A DNA stretch of 64,000 nt from VBDM01 sp035280025 (GCA_035280025.1 DATEGT010000046.1:27608-91607); one strand, 5' to 3'. Shown: positions 41,075-50,617, numbered from the stretch's first letter. Program-made: numbers and translations. The notes: a model not told the origin generated them from the sequence alone.

Positions 41075-41875
41075 TCAGCGCGCCGCCGCGAATCCGTTCC
41101 CGCCGGGACGCGCTTGCTCCTCGTCGAGGCTCCTGAGGCGCTGTTTCGCGGTGGCGAAATACTCGGGATTGATCTCGAAACCGGTGAAGCTGCGGCCGTG
41201 CTTTACCGCCGCGACCGCGGTGGTCCCGCTTCCCATGAACGGGTCGAGCACATGTCCATCGGGTGGCGCGCTTGCCAGCACCATCCGCTCGATGATCTCG
41301 AGCGGCTTCTGTGTCGGATGATCCGCGCGCTCGGGATCCTGGCGGTGCAGGCGCGAAACGCTCCACAGGTCCTTGGGGTTGTAGCCGACCTCGAGCCATT
41401 TCTTGCCGACGAAGATCGACCGCGTGCGCGCTTTCTTGGTCTCGGGGTCGTAGGGAATGCGCACGCTGTCGACATCGAAATAGTAGTCGCGCGATTTCGC
41501 GAACAGGCCGATCGTGTCGTGCACGGAAGAGAATTTCCGTGTGCTCCCGCCCATGCTCGGCACCTTCCGGTCCCAGATGATCTCGTTGATCATGAGCAGG
41601 CGCGTCTTGAGGTAGCTGAAGACTTCCGGGCTGTGCTGCCAGGTGAGAAAGACGTAGAGGCTTGCGTCGGCTTTGAGCTTGGGGAGGATCGCGTCGATCC
41701 AGCGGCGGCTGAACTCGAGATACGCCTCCCCGATCAGGCGGTCCGAGTCGTTGCCGTAGTCCTTGCCCAGTCCATAGGGCGGATCGGCGACGACAAGGTC
41801 GACGCTCGCGTCGCGAACGCGCGCGATTCCCCGGAAGAAATCCAGGTTGAGCAGATTGGCGGGAGGGTCGCTCAA
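41075..41875 (-). CDS. Orphan DNA methyltransferase (adenine-N6 type, beta-class order) inside the trp operon
   Basis: A 266-residue protein with catalytic motif IV DPPY (31-34) near the N-terminus and the AdoMet motif DPFMGSGTT (211-219) near the C-terminus. This is the beta-class order; DPPY favours N6-adenine, although N4-cytosine cannot be excluded. The TQKP block (188-191) precedes motif I. The TTG start at 41875 overlaps the trpB TGA (TTGA); the ribosome site is poor, so coupled translation is likely. No restriction gene is nearby, so it is a solitary enzyme, possibly epigenetic. From memory, Burkholderia carries a conserved orphan adenine methyltransferase at this trpB-trpA position. 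The recognition site is not readable. Confidence 0.88.
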   Translation of the reverse strand: MSDPPANLLNLDFFRGIARVRDASVDLVVADPPYGLGKDYGNDSDRLIGEAYLEFSRRWIDAILPKLKADASLYVFLTWQHSPEVFSYLKTRLLMINEIIWDRKVPSMGGSTRKFSSVHDTIGLFAKSRDYYFDVDSVRIPYDPETKKARTRSIFVGKKWLEVGYNPKDLWSVSRLHRQDPERADHPTQKPLEIIERMVLASAPPDGHVLDPFMGSGTTAVAAVKHGRSFTGFEINPEYFATAKQRLRSLDEEQARPGGNGFAAAR

Positions 41876-43071
41876 AACTTTATTCCCGACTTGTCGGCGA
41901 CCGTGTGCATGTCCTTGTCTCCGCGACCCGAGAGATTGACGAGGATGATCTTGTCCTTCGACAGGGTCGGGGCCAGCTTCGCCGCGTACGCCACGGCGTG
42001 CGCCGACTCGAGCGCCGGAATGATCCCCTCGTAGCGGCAAAGATCATGGAAAGCCGCGAGCGCTTCCTTGTCGTCGACAGTCACATATTCAGCCCGGCCG
42101 GTGTCCTTCAGCCACGCGTGCTCGGGACCGACACCCGGGTAGTCGAGGCCCGCGGAGATCGAGTGCGTATCCAGGATCTGTCCGTGTTCGTCCTGCAGGA
42201 GATAGGTGCGGTTGCCGTGGAGCACGCCGGGCTTGCCCGCCGAAAGCGACGCGGCGTGCTTGCCGCTCTCGATACCGAAACCGCCCGCCTCGACGCCGAT
42301 CAGCCTGACATCCTTGTGCGGAATATACGGGTAGAAGATGCCCATCGCGTTCGAGCCGCCGCCGACGCAGGCGACGACGGCGTCCGGCTGCCGCCCGCAC
42401 AGCTCGGGCATTTGGGTCAGGCACTCGCGGCCGATCACGGATTGGAAGTCACGCACCATCATCGGATAGGGGTGCGGGCCGGCGACGGTGCCGATGATGT
42501 AGAAGGTGCTGTTCACGTTGGTGACCCAGTCGCGCATCGCCTCGTTCAGGGCGTCCTTGAGAGTCTTCGAGCCGGAGTCGACGGGCACGACGGTCGCGCC
42601 GAGGAGCTTCATTCGATAGACGTTCTGCGCCTGGCGTTTCACGTCCTCCGTGCCCATGTACACCACGCACTCCAGCCCGTAGCGGGCGGCTACCGTCGCG
42701 GTCGCCACGCCGTGCATGCCGGCGCCCGTCTCGGCGATGACCCGCCGCTTGCCCATGCCGCGCGCCACCAGCGCCTGGCCGATGGTGTTGTTGATCTTGT
42801 GGGCGCCGGTGTGATTGAGGTCCTCGCGCTTGATGTAGATCTGCGCACCGCCGAGCAGCTGCGACCAGCGTTTGGCGGGATAGATCGGGCTCGGGCGGCC
42901 GACGTAGTGCTTCAGCTCATATTCGAACTCGGCGACGAACGCCGGGTCGCCGCGGCAGCGCTCGTACGCGCGCTTGAGCTCGTCGAGAGCGTGCATCAGC
43001 GTCTCGGCCACGAAAACGCCGCCGTAGGGGCCGAAATGCCCGCGCTCGTCCGGGAGATCAGCTATCTTCAC
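41872..43071 (-). CDS. trpB: Tryptophan synthase beta subunit
   Basis: A 399-residue PLP enzyme. The PLP lysine is in EDLNHTGAHKINN, the phosphate-binding loop is CVGGGSNAMGIF, and GRPSPIYPAKR lies near the start. It joins indole and serine to tryptophan. The GTG at 43071 lies inside the end of trpF (14-nt overlap). The TGA is shared with the start of the methyltransferase gene. Confidence 0.97.
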   Translation of the reverse strand: MKIADLPDERGHFGPYGGVFVAETLMHALDELKRAYERCRGDPAFVAEFEYELKHYVGRPSPIYPAKRWSQLLGGAQIYIKREDLNHTGAHKINNTIGQALVARGMGKRRVIAETGAGMHGVATATVAARYGLECVVYMGTEDVKRQAQNVYRMKLLGATVVPVDSGSKTLKDALNEAMRDWVTNVNSTFYIIGTVAGPHPYPMMVRDFQSVIGRECLTQMPELCGRQPDAVVACVGGGSNAMGIFYPYIPHKDVRLIGVEAGGFGIESGKHAASLSAGKPGVLHGNRTYLLQDEHGQILDTHSISAGLDYPGVGPEHAWLKDTGRAEYVTVDDKEALAAFHDLCRYEGIIPALESAHAVAYAAKLAPTLSKDKIILVNLSGRGDKDMHTVADKSGIKF

Positions 43072-43681
43072 GCCTCACCGCTCCGATGAATGCCGCGACC
43101 TTCGCGGCGTCCTTGATGCCCTTGGAGGCCTCGACGCCCGTCGACACATCCACGGCATAGGGCCTGACGCGCCTGACGGCGCCCCCGACGTTGTCGCTCG
43201 TCAGGCCCCCCGAGAGGATGATCGGTTTCGCCGCGCTTTGCGGCACCAGACCCCAGTCGAACGCGCCCCCGGTGCCGCCCCACAGATCCTCGTGAAAAGC
43301 GTCCAGCATCCACGCTCGCGCGTCGGCATGAGGCGACAGGTATTTTAGCAAATCCAGCCCCGGCCTTATCCGCGCCGCCTTGATGTACGGGCGCGAGAAC
43401 CCCGAGCAGAAATCCGGCGTCTCGTCGCCGTGGAACTGCAGTAGCGTCACCCCGGATTCGCGAATGACGGTTTCGACCTCGTCCCGCGCCGGATTCACGA
43501 ACACGGCGACCGTGGAGACGAAGGCCGGCACTGCCGCGACGATCTCGCGGGCGCGCCCGGGCGGCACGTAGCGCGGACTGGGACGGTAGAACACCAGCCC
43601 GACGGCGTCGGCGCCGTGCGCCGCCGCGGCCGCTGCGTCTTGCGGACGGGTAATGCCGCAGATCTTGACTCGGGTTCTCAC
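43058..43681 (-). CDS. trpF: Phosphoribosylanthranilate isomerase
   Basis: A 207-residue TIM barrel. It starts RTRVKICGITRPQDA with the catalytic Cys; the general acid Asp is in VDVSTGVEASKGIKD, and LLQFHGDE is the family block. It isomerises PRA to CdRP in tryptophan synthesis. The GTG at 43681 overlaps the truA stop (GTGA). Longer forms of the frame are antisense noise over truA. Confidence 0.96.
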   Translation of the reverse strand: MRTRVKICGITRPQDAAAAAAHGADAVGLVFYRPSPRYVPPGRAREIVAAVPAFVSTVAVFVNPARDEVETVIRESGVTLLQFHGDETPDFCSGFSRPYIKAARIRPGLDLLKYLSPHADARAWMLDAFHEDLWGGTGGAFDWGLVPQSAAKPIILSGGLTSDNVGGAVRRVRPYAVDVSTGVEASKGIKDAAKVAAFIGAVRREDS

Positions 43682-44472
43682 GCGGCGAGTCTCGGTTCGA
43701 ACGGCATGATGTCGGGAAACGCCGGAAGATTCCAGCGCGCGTCGTACTGGACTCTGGACAGATACAGCCCTTCGGCGGCGAACGTCGGCGCGGCGCGGCG
43801 GCGGTCGCGAACGGCGATCAGCTCGGCGATCCACGCTGGCCCGTGTTTACCCTTGCCGACGTAGACGAGACAGCCGACGATATTGCGGACCATATGGTGC
43901 AGGAAGGCGTTCGCGGAGAGATCGAAGAGAACATAGGGGCCGCTTGCGCGGATAGTCGCGCTTGCGACGGTTCTCACCGGGCTCTTCGCCTGGCACTCCG
44001 CGGAGCGAAAGCTCGAGAAATCGTGTTCGCCGACGAGACGACCGGCGGCATCGCGCATCTTTTCAAGATCGAGGGGCAGATGAAACCAGCCGACGCGACC
44101 GGCGAGCAGCGCCGGCCGTACCGGGTGGTTGTAGAGTACGTAACGGTAGGTTCGCGACGTCGCCGAGTAGCGCGCGTGAAAGTCCCCGTCCACCGGCGTC
44201 GCCCATTGCACCGCGATGCCGGCCGGCAGGAGCGCGTTCGCGCCTCGCACCCACGCCGACTCCGGTCGATCCGCGTCGGTCTCGAAATGAGCGACTTGAG
44301 CACTCGCGTGCACACCCGCGTCGGTGCGGCCCGCCGCGGTCAGCACGATGCGCTCTCCGCCAATCTCCGAAAATGCCCGCTCGAGTCGGTCTTGAACGGT
44401 GTTTCCGGAGGGCTGCGATTGCCAGCCGTCGAGGCCGGCGCCGCAGTAGCTCACTCCGATGGCTAGTTTCAT
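43678..44472 (-). CDS. truA: tRNA pseudouridine(38-40) synthase
   Basis: A 264-residue protein with the catalytic Asp in AAGRTDAGVHASAQVAHF, plus FHARYSATSRTYRYVLYN and NAFLHHMVRNIVGCLVYVG. It modifies U38-U40 in tRNA anticodon stems. The ATG at 44472 begins KLAIGVSYCGAGLDGWQ, the family start. The fimV-truA-trpF order is the common one in beta- and gammaproteobacteria. Confidence 0.96.
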   Translation of the reverse strand: MKLAIGVSYCGAGLDGWQSQPSGNTVQDRLERAFSEIGGERIVLTAAGRTDAGVHASAQVAHFETDADRPESAWVRGANALLPAGIAVQWATPVDGDFHARYSATSRTYRYVLYNHPVRPALLAGRVGWFHLPLDLEKMRDAAGRLVGEHDFSSFRSAECQAKSPVRTVASATIRASGPYVLFDLSANAFLHHMVRNIVGCLVYVGKGKHGPAWIAELIAVRDRRRAAPTFAAEGLYLSRVQYDARWNLPAFPDIMPFEPRLAA

Positions 44473-44484
44473 GTTTTGCGTTCC

Positions 44485-44519
44485 CGAAAACGGCAATCGG
44501 CGCACGAGGCGCCGATTGC
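44485..44519 (-). terminator. Terminator between fimV and truA
   Basis: On the minus strand, GCAATCGGCGC (44519-44509) and GCGCCGATTGC (44503-44493) form a perfect 11-bp stem with a 5-nt loop, followed by CGTTTT. It lies 23 bases after the fimV stop and 13 before truA, so truA needs read-through or a promoter inside or near this region. Confidence 0.75.
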
Positions 44520-44541
44520 TTGCCGAGAATTCCGGTGGAGC

Positions 44542-47538
44542 TCAGCCGAGCGCCTGGAGCATCGTCTGGGCCTGTTGCTGCTGTGCGGTGTCGCCTTCCT
44601 TGACGACCTCCTTCAGCAGCTCGCGGGCGCCGTCCTTGTCGCCCATCTCTTCATACGCCTTTGCGAGATCGAGCTTCGTCGCGACCTCCTGCCATCGTGC
44701 ATCCGGAGCACCGCCCGACCCGTTGCCGCCGGCCGCACCTGGCGTTCCCAGATCCAGATTGATGCTGCCCAGATCGAGCACCGGAGCCTTGGAGGGTTCC
44801 CCGGCGGATTCGCCAGCGGACTTCGTGCCAAGATCGAAATCGAGCGCGCCCAGCTCAAGCGACGGCGCGGCGGCGGCCGGTGCCACAGCCGCAGGCTTGT
44901 CGCTGATGGGAAGATCGAAGTCGATGCTGAGCGCAGGCTCGGGAGCAGCGGAGCTCACCGATGCAGCGGGCGCTCCCGCACCTTTGTCACCGCCAAGCCC
45001 CAGGTCGAAATCCAGGCCCGCCGGCTGGGCTGAAGGCGCTGATGCGACGCCCAAGTCGAGATCGGGCAGCGGCGCCGGCGCAGAGGTCGACGTGCCGATA
45101 TCGAAATCGATATTCAGGGGAACCTCGGTGTGCGGCGCCACGGGTGCCGAGGTCGTCGGCGGGTTGAACGCCGGCATCTGCGCGGTTTCATTGAACCCTG
45201 GAGGGAGCTGGCTCGGGATCGCCGGAGCCGGGCTGCTGGGCTTGCCTCCATAAAGGGCGTTGCCGGGATCGATCGACAGTCCCAGAGCCGCGACTTTCTC
45301 CCATTCCGCCCCGCGGCCCCCGGTCGCCGAGCGCAGCTCGTTCGCCGCGGCCTCGAACGCCCGCGTGTCCTTCCGGTTCGCGTAGATTTCTAGCAGCTTG
45401 ACCCTGATCGCCTGGCGGCTGGAATCCTTCGAAAGCGCGTCCTTGAGGATCTCCTCCGCCTGAGCGTCACGCCCGTAAGCCATATAGACGTCGGCTTCCG
45501 CGATCGGATCGATTTCCTCCGCCCCGGCCTTGCCGGACCCCTGGCCGAAATCGCTTTGAATCGAGCTCGAGCTCGTGTCGACGTTGCGGCCGCCGACGCT
45601 TCCCAACACGGAGTCCGCATCCGACGGCACGACGCTCATGATGCTGTTTTCGAACTGCGAGCTGCGCTTCCTGCGCCACGCATAGGCCGCGTAACCGACG
45701 AGCAGAACGGCGGCGACACCGCCGCCGCCGAGCACCATCGGGTCACCCATCAGGTCGTCGAGGAAGCTCGCTTCGACTTGGGGTGCTGCGGCCTTCTTAG
45801 GAGCCGCCTTGGCCGCTTCGGTCTTGGTCTTGGGCGGCTCCGGAGCTTTGGTGGGTGGAACGGGTGGGGCCGCGGCTTTTGCGGCCTCCGGGGCCTTGGC
45901 GACTTCCGGGGGTTTCGCCGCCTCTGGTGCCTTCGCGGCTTCCGTTTTGGCGGCGGGAGACGGCTCAGCCTTGGCGACTACGGGAGCTTTCGCGGGCTCC
46001 GGAGCTTTGGCCGCTTCGGGGGCCTTGGCAGGTTCGGGTGCTTTTGCCGCGGACACAGCTTTCGCGGGTTCCTGCGCTCTGGCAGGTTCGGGCGCTTTGG
46101 GCGCGACCTTGGCGGGTACCGGAGCCGGCTCTACCTTCGCCGGAGGGGCCGAGGCCGCCTTGGCGGCTTCCGCCTTGGCGGCCGCCGCTTTCGCGGTTTC
46201 GGCCTGCTGCTGCAACTGCGCAGCCTGCTTGTTCTTCAGCTCGACGAGATTCTGCAGGTCCTGCAGATTCTTCTGCAGGATAGCAATGCGCTCGTTGGCC
46301 TCTTTCAGCGCGTTGTCCTTGGCCGCAAGGTCGTCGGCGGCAACGGCTCCCGCCCCCTTTGCCCCGCGCTTCGCGTCGTCGCCGCGTGAAAGGCGCAGCT
46401 CGTCCTTGGGCAGCTCTTTGGACGGCGCAGGTTTCTCTTCCTTCGGCGGGCTGATCTGGCCCGACACCTGGCGGGCGGAGCCCTGCGGCGCGGAAGCCGA
46501 CGCGACCGCGATTCCGAGGCTGCGCCGGTAATCGTTGAAATCGGCGTACTGCGCCGAAACGATGCGTCGCGCATCGGCGGGCGCGACGCTTTCGGCCGCA
46601 TCCCGGTCCGGGATGTTGATGATCTTGCCGGCGCGCAACCGATTCATGTTGTCGGCAACGAACGCGTCCGGATTGGAGCGGAACAGCGCGACCAGCATCT
46701 GTTGCAGGCTGACGCCCTCGGCCTGGTTGCGGATCGCGATTTTCGAGAGCGTGTCTCCGCGTACGACTTCGTACGTGCTTTTCACTTCGGGCTCCTGAGC
46801 CAGGTCGCCGGTCGGAGCGGGCTCGGCCCCGACCTGAGCAGGCTCGGCCCGTCTCGGCTCCACGGGCTGAACCTCGACCTGACCCGGCAGGGGAGCCGGC
46901 TCCACGGCCGCCGAAGCGTTCGGCGCAGCGGCCACGACCGCCACGCCGGGCTCCGGCGCGGCGCTCAGTGCAGGAACGTTCGGCCCGAGCGGCACCGCTG
47001 CGATCACCGGGGCCGGCTCCGCCGACGCCGCCTGGACTTCGGCCGGGGCTTCCGGTGCTGGCGCGCTCGCCTGAGGCGCAGCCTGTTCGGCCGCAGCGAC
47101 CGGCGCGGCTGCCTGCGCCAGCCTCTTCGGGCCGCTGTACTCGGGGGGATCGAGGAGGAACGTGTATTCGCGGACCAGACGCCCATTGGCCCAGTTCAAC
47201 TCGACCAGCATGTCGACAAAAGGCTCGTTCATCGGCTGGGGGGAGCTGAGCGTCATTACATACTGGCCGCCCTCCTTCCGCTGGACGGCGAACTTAACCG
47301 TCAGCAACGCCGGATTCATGTCGATACTCGCCTGGCGGAATACGTCGGACGGCGCAAGACGCGCACCCAGCGAGTCGCCTTCGCCGCGCTGCAAGGAAAC
47401 GATCTCGATTTCCGCCTTGAGCGGCTGACCGAGCGAAGACAGCACGGTCAATTTACCCAAGCCAGCGGCCAGCGCGAGCGAAGGCAACGCCAAGCCGGCG
47501 ACCGCCACCCAAGAAGTTTTAGAGGCGAAGCTCCCCAC
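44542..47538 (-). CDS. fimV: FimV/HubP-family polar scaffold protein
   Basis: A 998-residue protein. It has a signal peptide (ALPSLALAAGLG) and the FimV N-terminal domain (LTVLSSLGQPLKAEIEIVSL). A LysM domain lies near residue 250 (TYEVVRGDTLSKIAIRNQ), and an Ala/Lys/Pro/Glu-rich low-complexity stretch with coiled coil spans about 400-590. A membrane helix follows near 600 (VLGGGGVAAVLLVGYAAYAW), then an acidic cytoplasmic part with TPR-like segments and repeated LDFDL/IDFDL motifs. The FimV C-terminal motif LDLAKAYEEMGDKDGARELLKEV comes last. FimV organises cell poles and type IV pili. The start is GTG at 47538. A promoter lies at 47571-47599. Confidence 0.92.
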   Translation of the reverse strand: MGSFASKTSWVAVAGLALPSLALAAGLGKLTVLSSLGQPLKAEIEIVSLQRGEGDSLGARLAPSDVFRQASIDMNPALLTVKFAVQRKEGGQYVMTLSSPQPMNEPFVDMLVELNWANGRLVREYTFLLDPPEYSGPKRLAQAAAPVAAAEQAAPQASAPAPEAPAEVQAASAEPAPVIAAVPLGPNVPALSAAPEPGVAVVAAAPNASAAVEPAPLPGQVEVQPVEPRRAEPAQVGAEPAPTGDLAQEPEVKSTYEVVRGDTLSKIAIRNQAEGVSLQQMLVALFRSNPDAFVADNMNRLRAGKIINIPDRDAAESVAPADARRIVSAQYADFNDYRRSLGIAVASASAPQGSARQVSGQISPPKEEKPAPSKELPKDELRLSRGDDAKRGAKGAGAVAADDLAAKDNALKEANERIAILQKNLQDLQNLVELKNKQAAQLQQQAETAKAAAAKAEAAKAASAPPAKVEPAPVPAKVAPKAPEPARAQEPAKAVSAAKAPEPAKAPEAAKAPEPAKAPVVAKAEPSPAAKTEAAKAPEAAKPPEVAKAPEAAKAAAPPVPPTKAPEPPKTKTEAAKAAPKKAAAPQVEASFLDDLMGDPMVLGGGGVAAVLLVGYAAYAWRRKRSSQFENSIMSVVPSDADSVLGSVGGRNVDTSSSSIQSDFGQGSGKAGAEEIDPIAEADVYMAYGRDAQAEEILKDALSKDSSRQAIRVKLLEIYANRKDTRAFEAAANELRSATGGRGAEWEKVAALGLSIDPGNALYGGKPSSPAPAIPSQLPPGFNETAQMPAFNPPTTSAPVAPHTEVPLNIDFDIGTSTSAPAPLPDLDLGVASAPSAQPAGLDFDLGLGGDKGAGAPAASVSSAAPEPALSIDFDLPISDKPAAVAPAAAAPSLELGALDFDLGTKSAGESAGEPSKAPVLDLGSINLDLGTPGAAGGNGSGGAPDARWQEVATKLDLAKAYEEMGDKDGARELLKEVVKEGDTAQQQQAQTMLQALG

Positions 47539-47570
47539 TTGCCACCCTAGAACCTAAGTGGAAACAAAGT

Positions 47571-47599
47571 AAAATACCATCATGGCCTTAGCCTTGCAA
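47571..47599 (-). promoter_or_regulatory. Promoter of fimV
   Basis: On the minus strand, TTGCAA (47599-47594) and TATTTT (47576-47571) are 17 bases apart, four of six matches each. It lies in the 166-nt asd-fimV gap; the leader would be about 26 bases. Upstream, a GCCGTTTCC/GGAAACGGC 9-bp hairpin (47654-47676) after asd lacks a T-run but may mark the end of the leu-asd transcript. Confidence 0.5.
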
Positions 47600-47704
47600 G
47601 CTCAACTTTCACGTCGGAAATTGCCTCAACTCCTTATTTCTGCAAGAAGTTTAGCCGTTTCCTCTCTGGAAACGGCGCAAAACCGCAAGAACTGGCGAGG
47701 CGGG

Positions 47705-48829
47705 CTAAGAGGTTGTTTCGAGGAGAATGCGCAGCATTCTTCGCAGCGGCTCGGCGGCGCCCCAGAGCAGCTGATCCCCGACGGTAAACGCCGCGAGATA
47801 TGAGCCGCCAGTGCCCAATGCGAGCTTGCGAATGCGGCCGATCGGCACCTGAAGGGCTCCGCTCACCGCTGCCGGCGTGAGGTCGCGGAGGCTCGCCTCG
47901 CGCTGGTTCGGAACGACGCGTACCCAGTCGTTGGCTTCCGCGAGAATCCGTTCGATCTCGTCGACAGGCATGTCGCGCCGCAGCTTCACCGTGAGCGCCT
48001 GGCTGTGGCAGCGCATCGCGCCGATCCTGACGCAGACGCCGTCGATGGGAACCGGGCGATCTTCGCGGCCCAGGATCTTGTTGCCTTCGGCTTGCCCTTT
48101 CCATTCCTCGCGGCTCTGGCCGTTGCCGAGATCCTTGTCGATCCACGGGAGGAGGCTGCCCGCGAGCGCAGATCCGAACTGCGCGTGCGGCAGGGCATCG
48201 TCGCGAAGCGCGGAGGTCACCGCCTTGTCGACGTCCAGGATCGCGCCTGCGGGATCTTCCAGCGCGGGCTTCGCGGCCTGATGCGCAAATCCCATTTGCT
48301 CCACCAGCTCGCGCATGTGTCCGGCCCCGGCACCGGAGGCCGCCTGGTAGGTCATCGCGGTAACCCATTCGATCAGGTCGGCCTTGAACAGGCCGTGCAA
48401 GCCCATGAGCATCAGGCTCACGGTGCAATTGCCGCCGATGTAGTTGCGCACGCCGCGTGCTAGCGCGCGTTCGATCAGCTCCTTGTTCACCGGATCCAGG
48501 ACGATCACGGCGTCGTCGCGCATGCGCAGCGCCGACGCGGCGTCGATCCAGTACCCCTTCCACCCCGCGGAACGCAACCGGGGAAACACCTCGTTCGTGT
48601 AATCGCCCCCCTGGCAGGACACGACCACGTCCATCGCCGCGAGCTCCTTGACGTTCTTCGCGTCCTTGAGCGGCGCGCTTTCCTTCCCGATGAACGGCCC
48701 CATCTGGCCCACCCGGGAAGTCGAGAAGAACAGCGGCTCGATGAGCGCGAAGTCACGCTCGGCGTGCATGCGCTGCATCAGCACCGACCCGACCATGCCA
48801 CGCCAGCCCACGAATCCGACTCGCTTCAT
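47705..48829 (-). CDS. asd: Aspartate-semialdehyde dehydrogenase
   Basis: A 374-residue enzyme. The NADP loop is VGFVGWRGMVGSVLMQRM, the catalytic Cys is in GGNCTVSLMLMGLHGLF, YQAASGAGAGHM follows, and the conserved His is in RIGAMRCHSQALTVKL. It reduces aspartyl phosphate to the semialdehyde, precursor of Lys, Met, Thr and diaminopimelate. The ATG at 48829 starts the Rossmann strand directly. It follows leuB by 60 nt in the leuCDB-asd-fimV order common to Betaproteobacteria. Confidence 0.96.
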   Translation of the reverse strand: MKRVGFVGWRGMVGSVLMQRMHAERDFALIEPLFFSTSRVGQMGPFIGKESAPLKDAKNVKELAAMDVVVSCQGGDYTNEVFPRLRSAGWKGYWIDAASALRMRDDAVIVLDPVNKELIERALARGVRNYIGGNCTVSLMLMGLHGLFKADLIEWVTAMTYQAASGAGAGHMRELVEQMGFAHQAAKPALEDPAGAILDVDKAVTSALRDDALPHAQFGSALAGSLLPWIDKDLGNGQSREEWKGQAEGNKILGREDRPVPIDGVCVRIGAMRCHSQALTVKLRRDMPVDEIERILAEANDWVRVVPNQREASLRDLTPAAVSGALQVPIGRIRKLALGTGGSYLAAFTVGDQLLWGAAEPLRRMLRILLETTS

Positions 48830-48889
48830 CTCGTTTCCCGTATCACCTTGCACGTATCCTAACGCACGGCGCCGCCAAAAGCCTACCGC

Positions 48890-49957
48890 TCAGGCCAGGG
48901 CAGCGGCGACCGCGTCGCCCATCTCCCGCGTCCCCACCTTGCGGGTTCCCGTCTGAAAGATGTCGGCGGTGCGGTATCCCTGCGAGAGCACCTTTCCCAC
49001 CGCCGCTTCCACCCGCGCGGCGGCAGCCTCGTGCTCGAAGCTGTAGCGCAGCATCATTGCCGCCGAGAGAATCGTCGCGAGCGGGTTGGCGACGTTTTTT
49101 CCCGCGATGTCTGGAGCCGATCCGTGGATCGGCTCGTACAAACCCTTGCCCTTCTCGTCCAGGGAGGCCGACGGCAGCATTCCGATCGACCCGGTCAGCA
49201 TCGACGCCTCGTCCGAGAGAATGTCGCCGAACATGTTCCCCGTGACGATCACGTCGAACTGCTTTGGATTCTTGAGGAGTTGCATCGAGGCATTGTCTAC
49301 GTACATGTGCGTGAGCTCGACGGCCGGGTAATCCCTCCCGACCGCGCCCACCACCTCCCTCCACAGTTGCGAGGTCTCGAGCACGTTGGCCTTGTCCACC
49401 GAGCAAACCTTCTTCCTCCGTTTCAGCGCCGCGCGAAAGCCGGCGTGCGCGATCCGGCGGATCTCCGGCTCGGAGTAGCGCATGGTATCGAAGCCCTCGC
49501 GGGCCCCATTCGCGTCCCTGCGAATGCCGCGCGGCTGTCCGAAGTAGATGTCGCCGGTCAGCTCGCGCAGGATCAAGAGGTCGAGCCCGGCCACGACTTC
49601 GGGCCGGAGCGTAGAAGCGCCGGCAAGCTCCGGAAAAACCGACGCAGGCCGAAGATTGGCGAAGAGATCCAGCTCCTTTCTCAGCCTCAGGAGCGCCTGC
49701 TCGGGGCGCTTGTCCCGCGGCAGCGCGTCGTATCGGGGCCCGCCGACGGCGCCGAACAGGACCGCATCCGCGCTTTTTGCGAGCGAGAGTGTCGCTTCCG
49801 GTATCGGGTCGCCCGCGGCGTCGTAAGCCGCGCCGCCGACAGCAGCCCTTTCAACCTCGAGCTTGAGGCCCGTCCGCCGGAGGATTTCGAGGACTTTCAG
49901 CGCTTCGGCGACGACCTCTGGACCGACGCCGTCGCCGGGGAGGACTGCGATCTTCAT
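48890..49957 (-). CDS. leuB: 3-isopropylmalate dehydrogenase
   Basis: A 355-residue enzyme. It starts MKIAVLPGDGVGPEVVAEA and has the substrate-binding RELTGDIYFGQPRG, the KANVLETSQLWREVV block, the metal-binding Asp in TGNMFGDILSDEAS, and GSAPDIAGKNVANP. It oxidises 3-isopropylmalate with NAD. The ATG at 49957 lies 5 nt after leuD. Long upstream frames are antisense over leuD. Confidence 0.97.
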   Translation of the reverse strand: MKIAVLPGDGVGPEVVAEALKVLEILRRTGLKLEVERAAVGGAAYDAAGDPIPEATLSLAKSADAVLFGAVGGPRYDALPRDKRPEQALLRLRKELDLFANLRPASVFPELAGASTLRPEVVAGLDLLILRELTGDIYFGQPRGIRRDANGAREGFDTMRYSEPEIRRIAHAGFRAALKRRKKVCSVDKANVLETSQLWREVVGAVGRDYPAVELTHMYVDNASMQLLKNPKQFDVIVTGNMFGDILSDEASMLTGSIGMLPSASLDEKGKGLYEPIHGSAPDIAGKNVANPLATILSAAMMLRYSFEHEAAAARVEAAVGKVLSQGYRTADIFQTGTRKVGTREMGDAVAAALA

Positions 49958-49962
49958 GACGG

Positions 49963-50604
49963 CTAGGCGAACAGCCAGGGCTGCTCGGAGCGGCGCCGCT
50001 CCTCGAAAGCGCGGATCTTGTCCGCGTGGCGCAGCGTAAGCCCGATGTCGTCGAAGCCGTTCAGCAGGCAGTACTTGAAAAAGGGCTCGAGATCGAAGCG
50101 CATCGCCTTTGCGCCGTCCGGCGTGCCGACGATTTGCTTGTCCAGGTCGACGACCAGCCGGAACCCCGGGAACGCCGCGACCTCGTGGAAAAGCCGGTCG
50201 ACTTCTCCTTCGCCGAGAACTACCGGAAGCAGGCCGTTCTTCACGCAGTTGTTGAAGAAAATGTCGGCGTACGAGGGCGCAATGATCGCGCGAAAACCGT
50301 ATTCGGCAAGCGCCCACGGCGCGTGCTCGCGGGAGCTGCCGCAGCCGAAGTTCTTGCGCGCGATCAGGATGCTCGCCCCCCGGTAGCGCGGCTGGTTGAG
50401 CACGAAATCGGGATTGAGCCTGCGCTCGGAATCGGGTTTCCCGGGCCAGCCCTCGTCCAGGTAGCGCCAGGCGTCGAACAGATTCGAGCCGAAACCGGTG
50501 CGCCGGATCGATTTCAGGAACTGCCTGGGAATGATCTGGTCGGTGTCGACGTTGGCGCGGTCCATGGGCGCGACCAGGCCGTTGTGCACGGTGAATTTCT
50601 CCAT
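49963..50604 (-). CDS. leuD: 3-isopropylmalate dehydratase small subunit
   Basis: A 213-residue protein. It has MDRANVDTDQIIPRQFLKS, NFGCGSSREHAPWAL, which is the swivel-domain signature, and YADIFFNNCVKNGLLPVVL. With LeuC it isomerises 2- to 3-isopropylmalate. It is 13 nt after leuC; the short entericidin-like gene found between them in some Betaproteobacteria is absent here. Confidence 0.97.
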   Translation of the reverse strand: MEKFTVHNGLVAPMDRANVDTDQIIPRQFLKSIRRTGFGSNLFDAWRYLDEGWPGKPDSERRLNPDFVLNQPRYRGASILIARKNFGCGSSREHAPWALAEYGFRAIIAPSYADIFFNNCVKNGLLPVVLGEGEVDRLFHEVAAFPGFRLVVDLDKQIVGTPDGAKAMRFDLEPFFKYCLLNGFDDIGLTLRHADKIRAFEERRRSEQPWLFA

Positions 50605-50617
50605 CGGCGCTAGCCCT

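Noticed and set aside
41075..43071. Restriction-modification system around the methyltransferase
   Set aside because: Both neighbours are trp genes with normal length, and no endonuclease-like frame lies within several kilobases.
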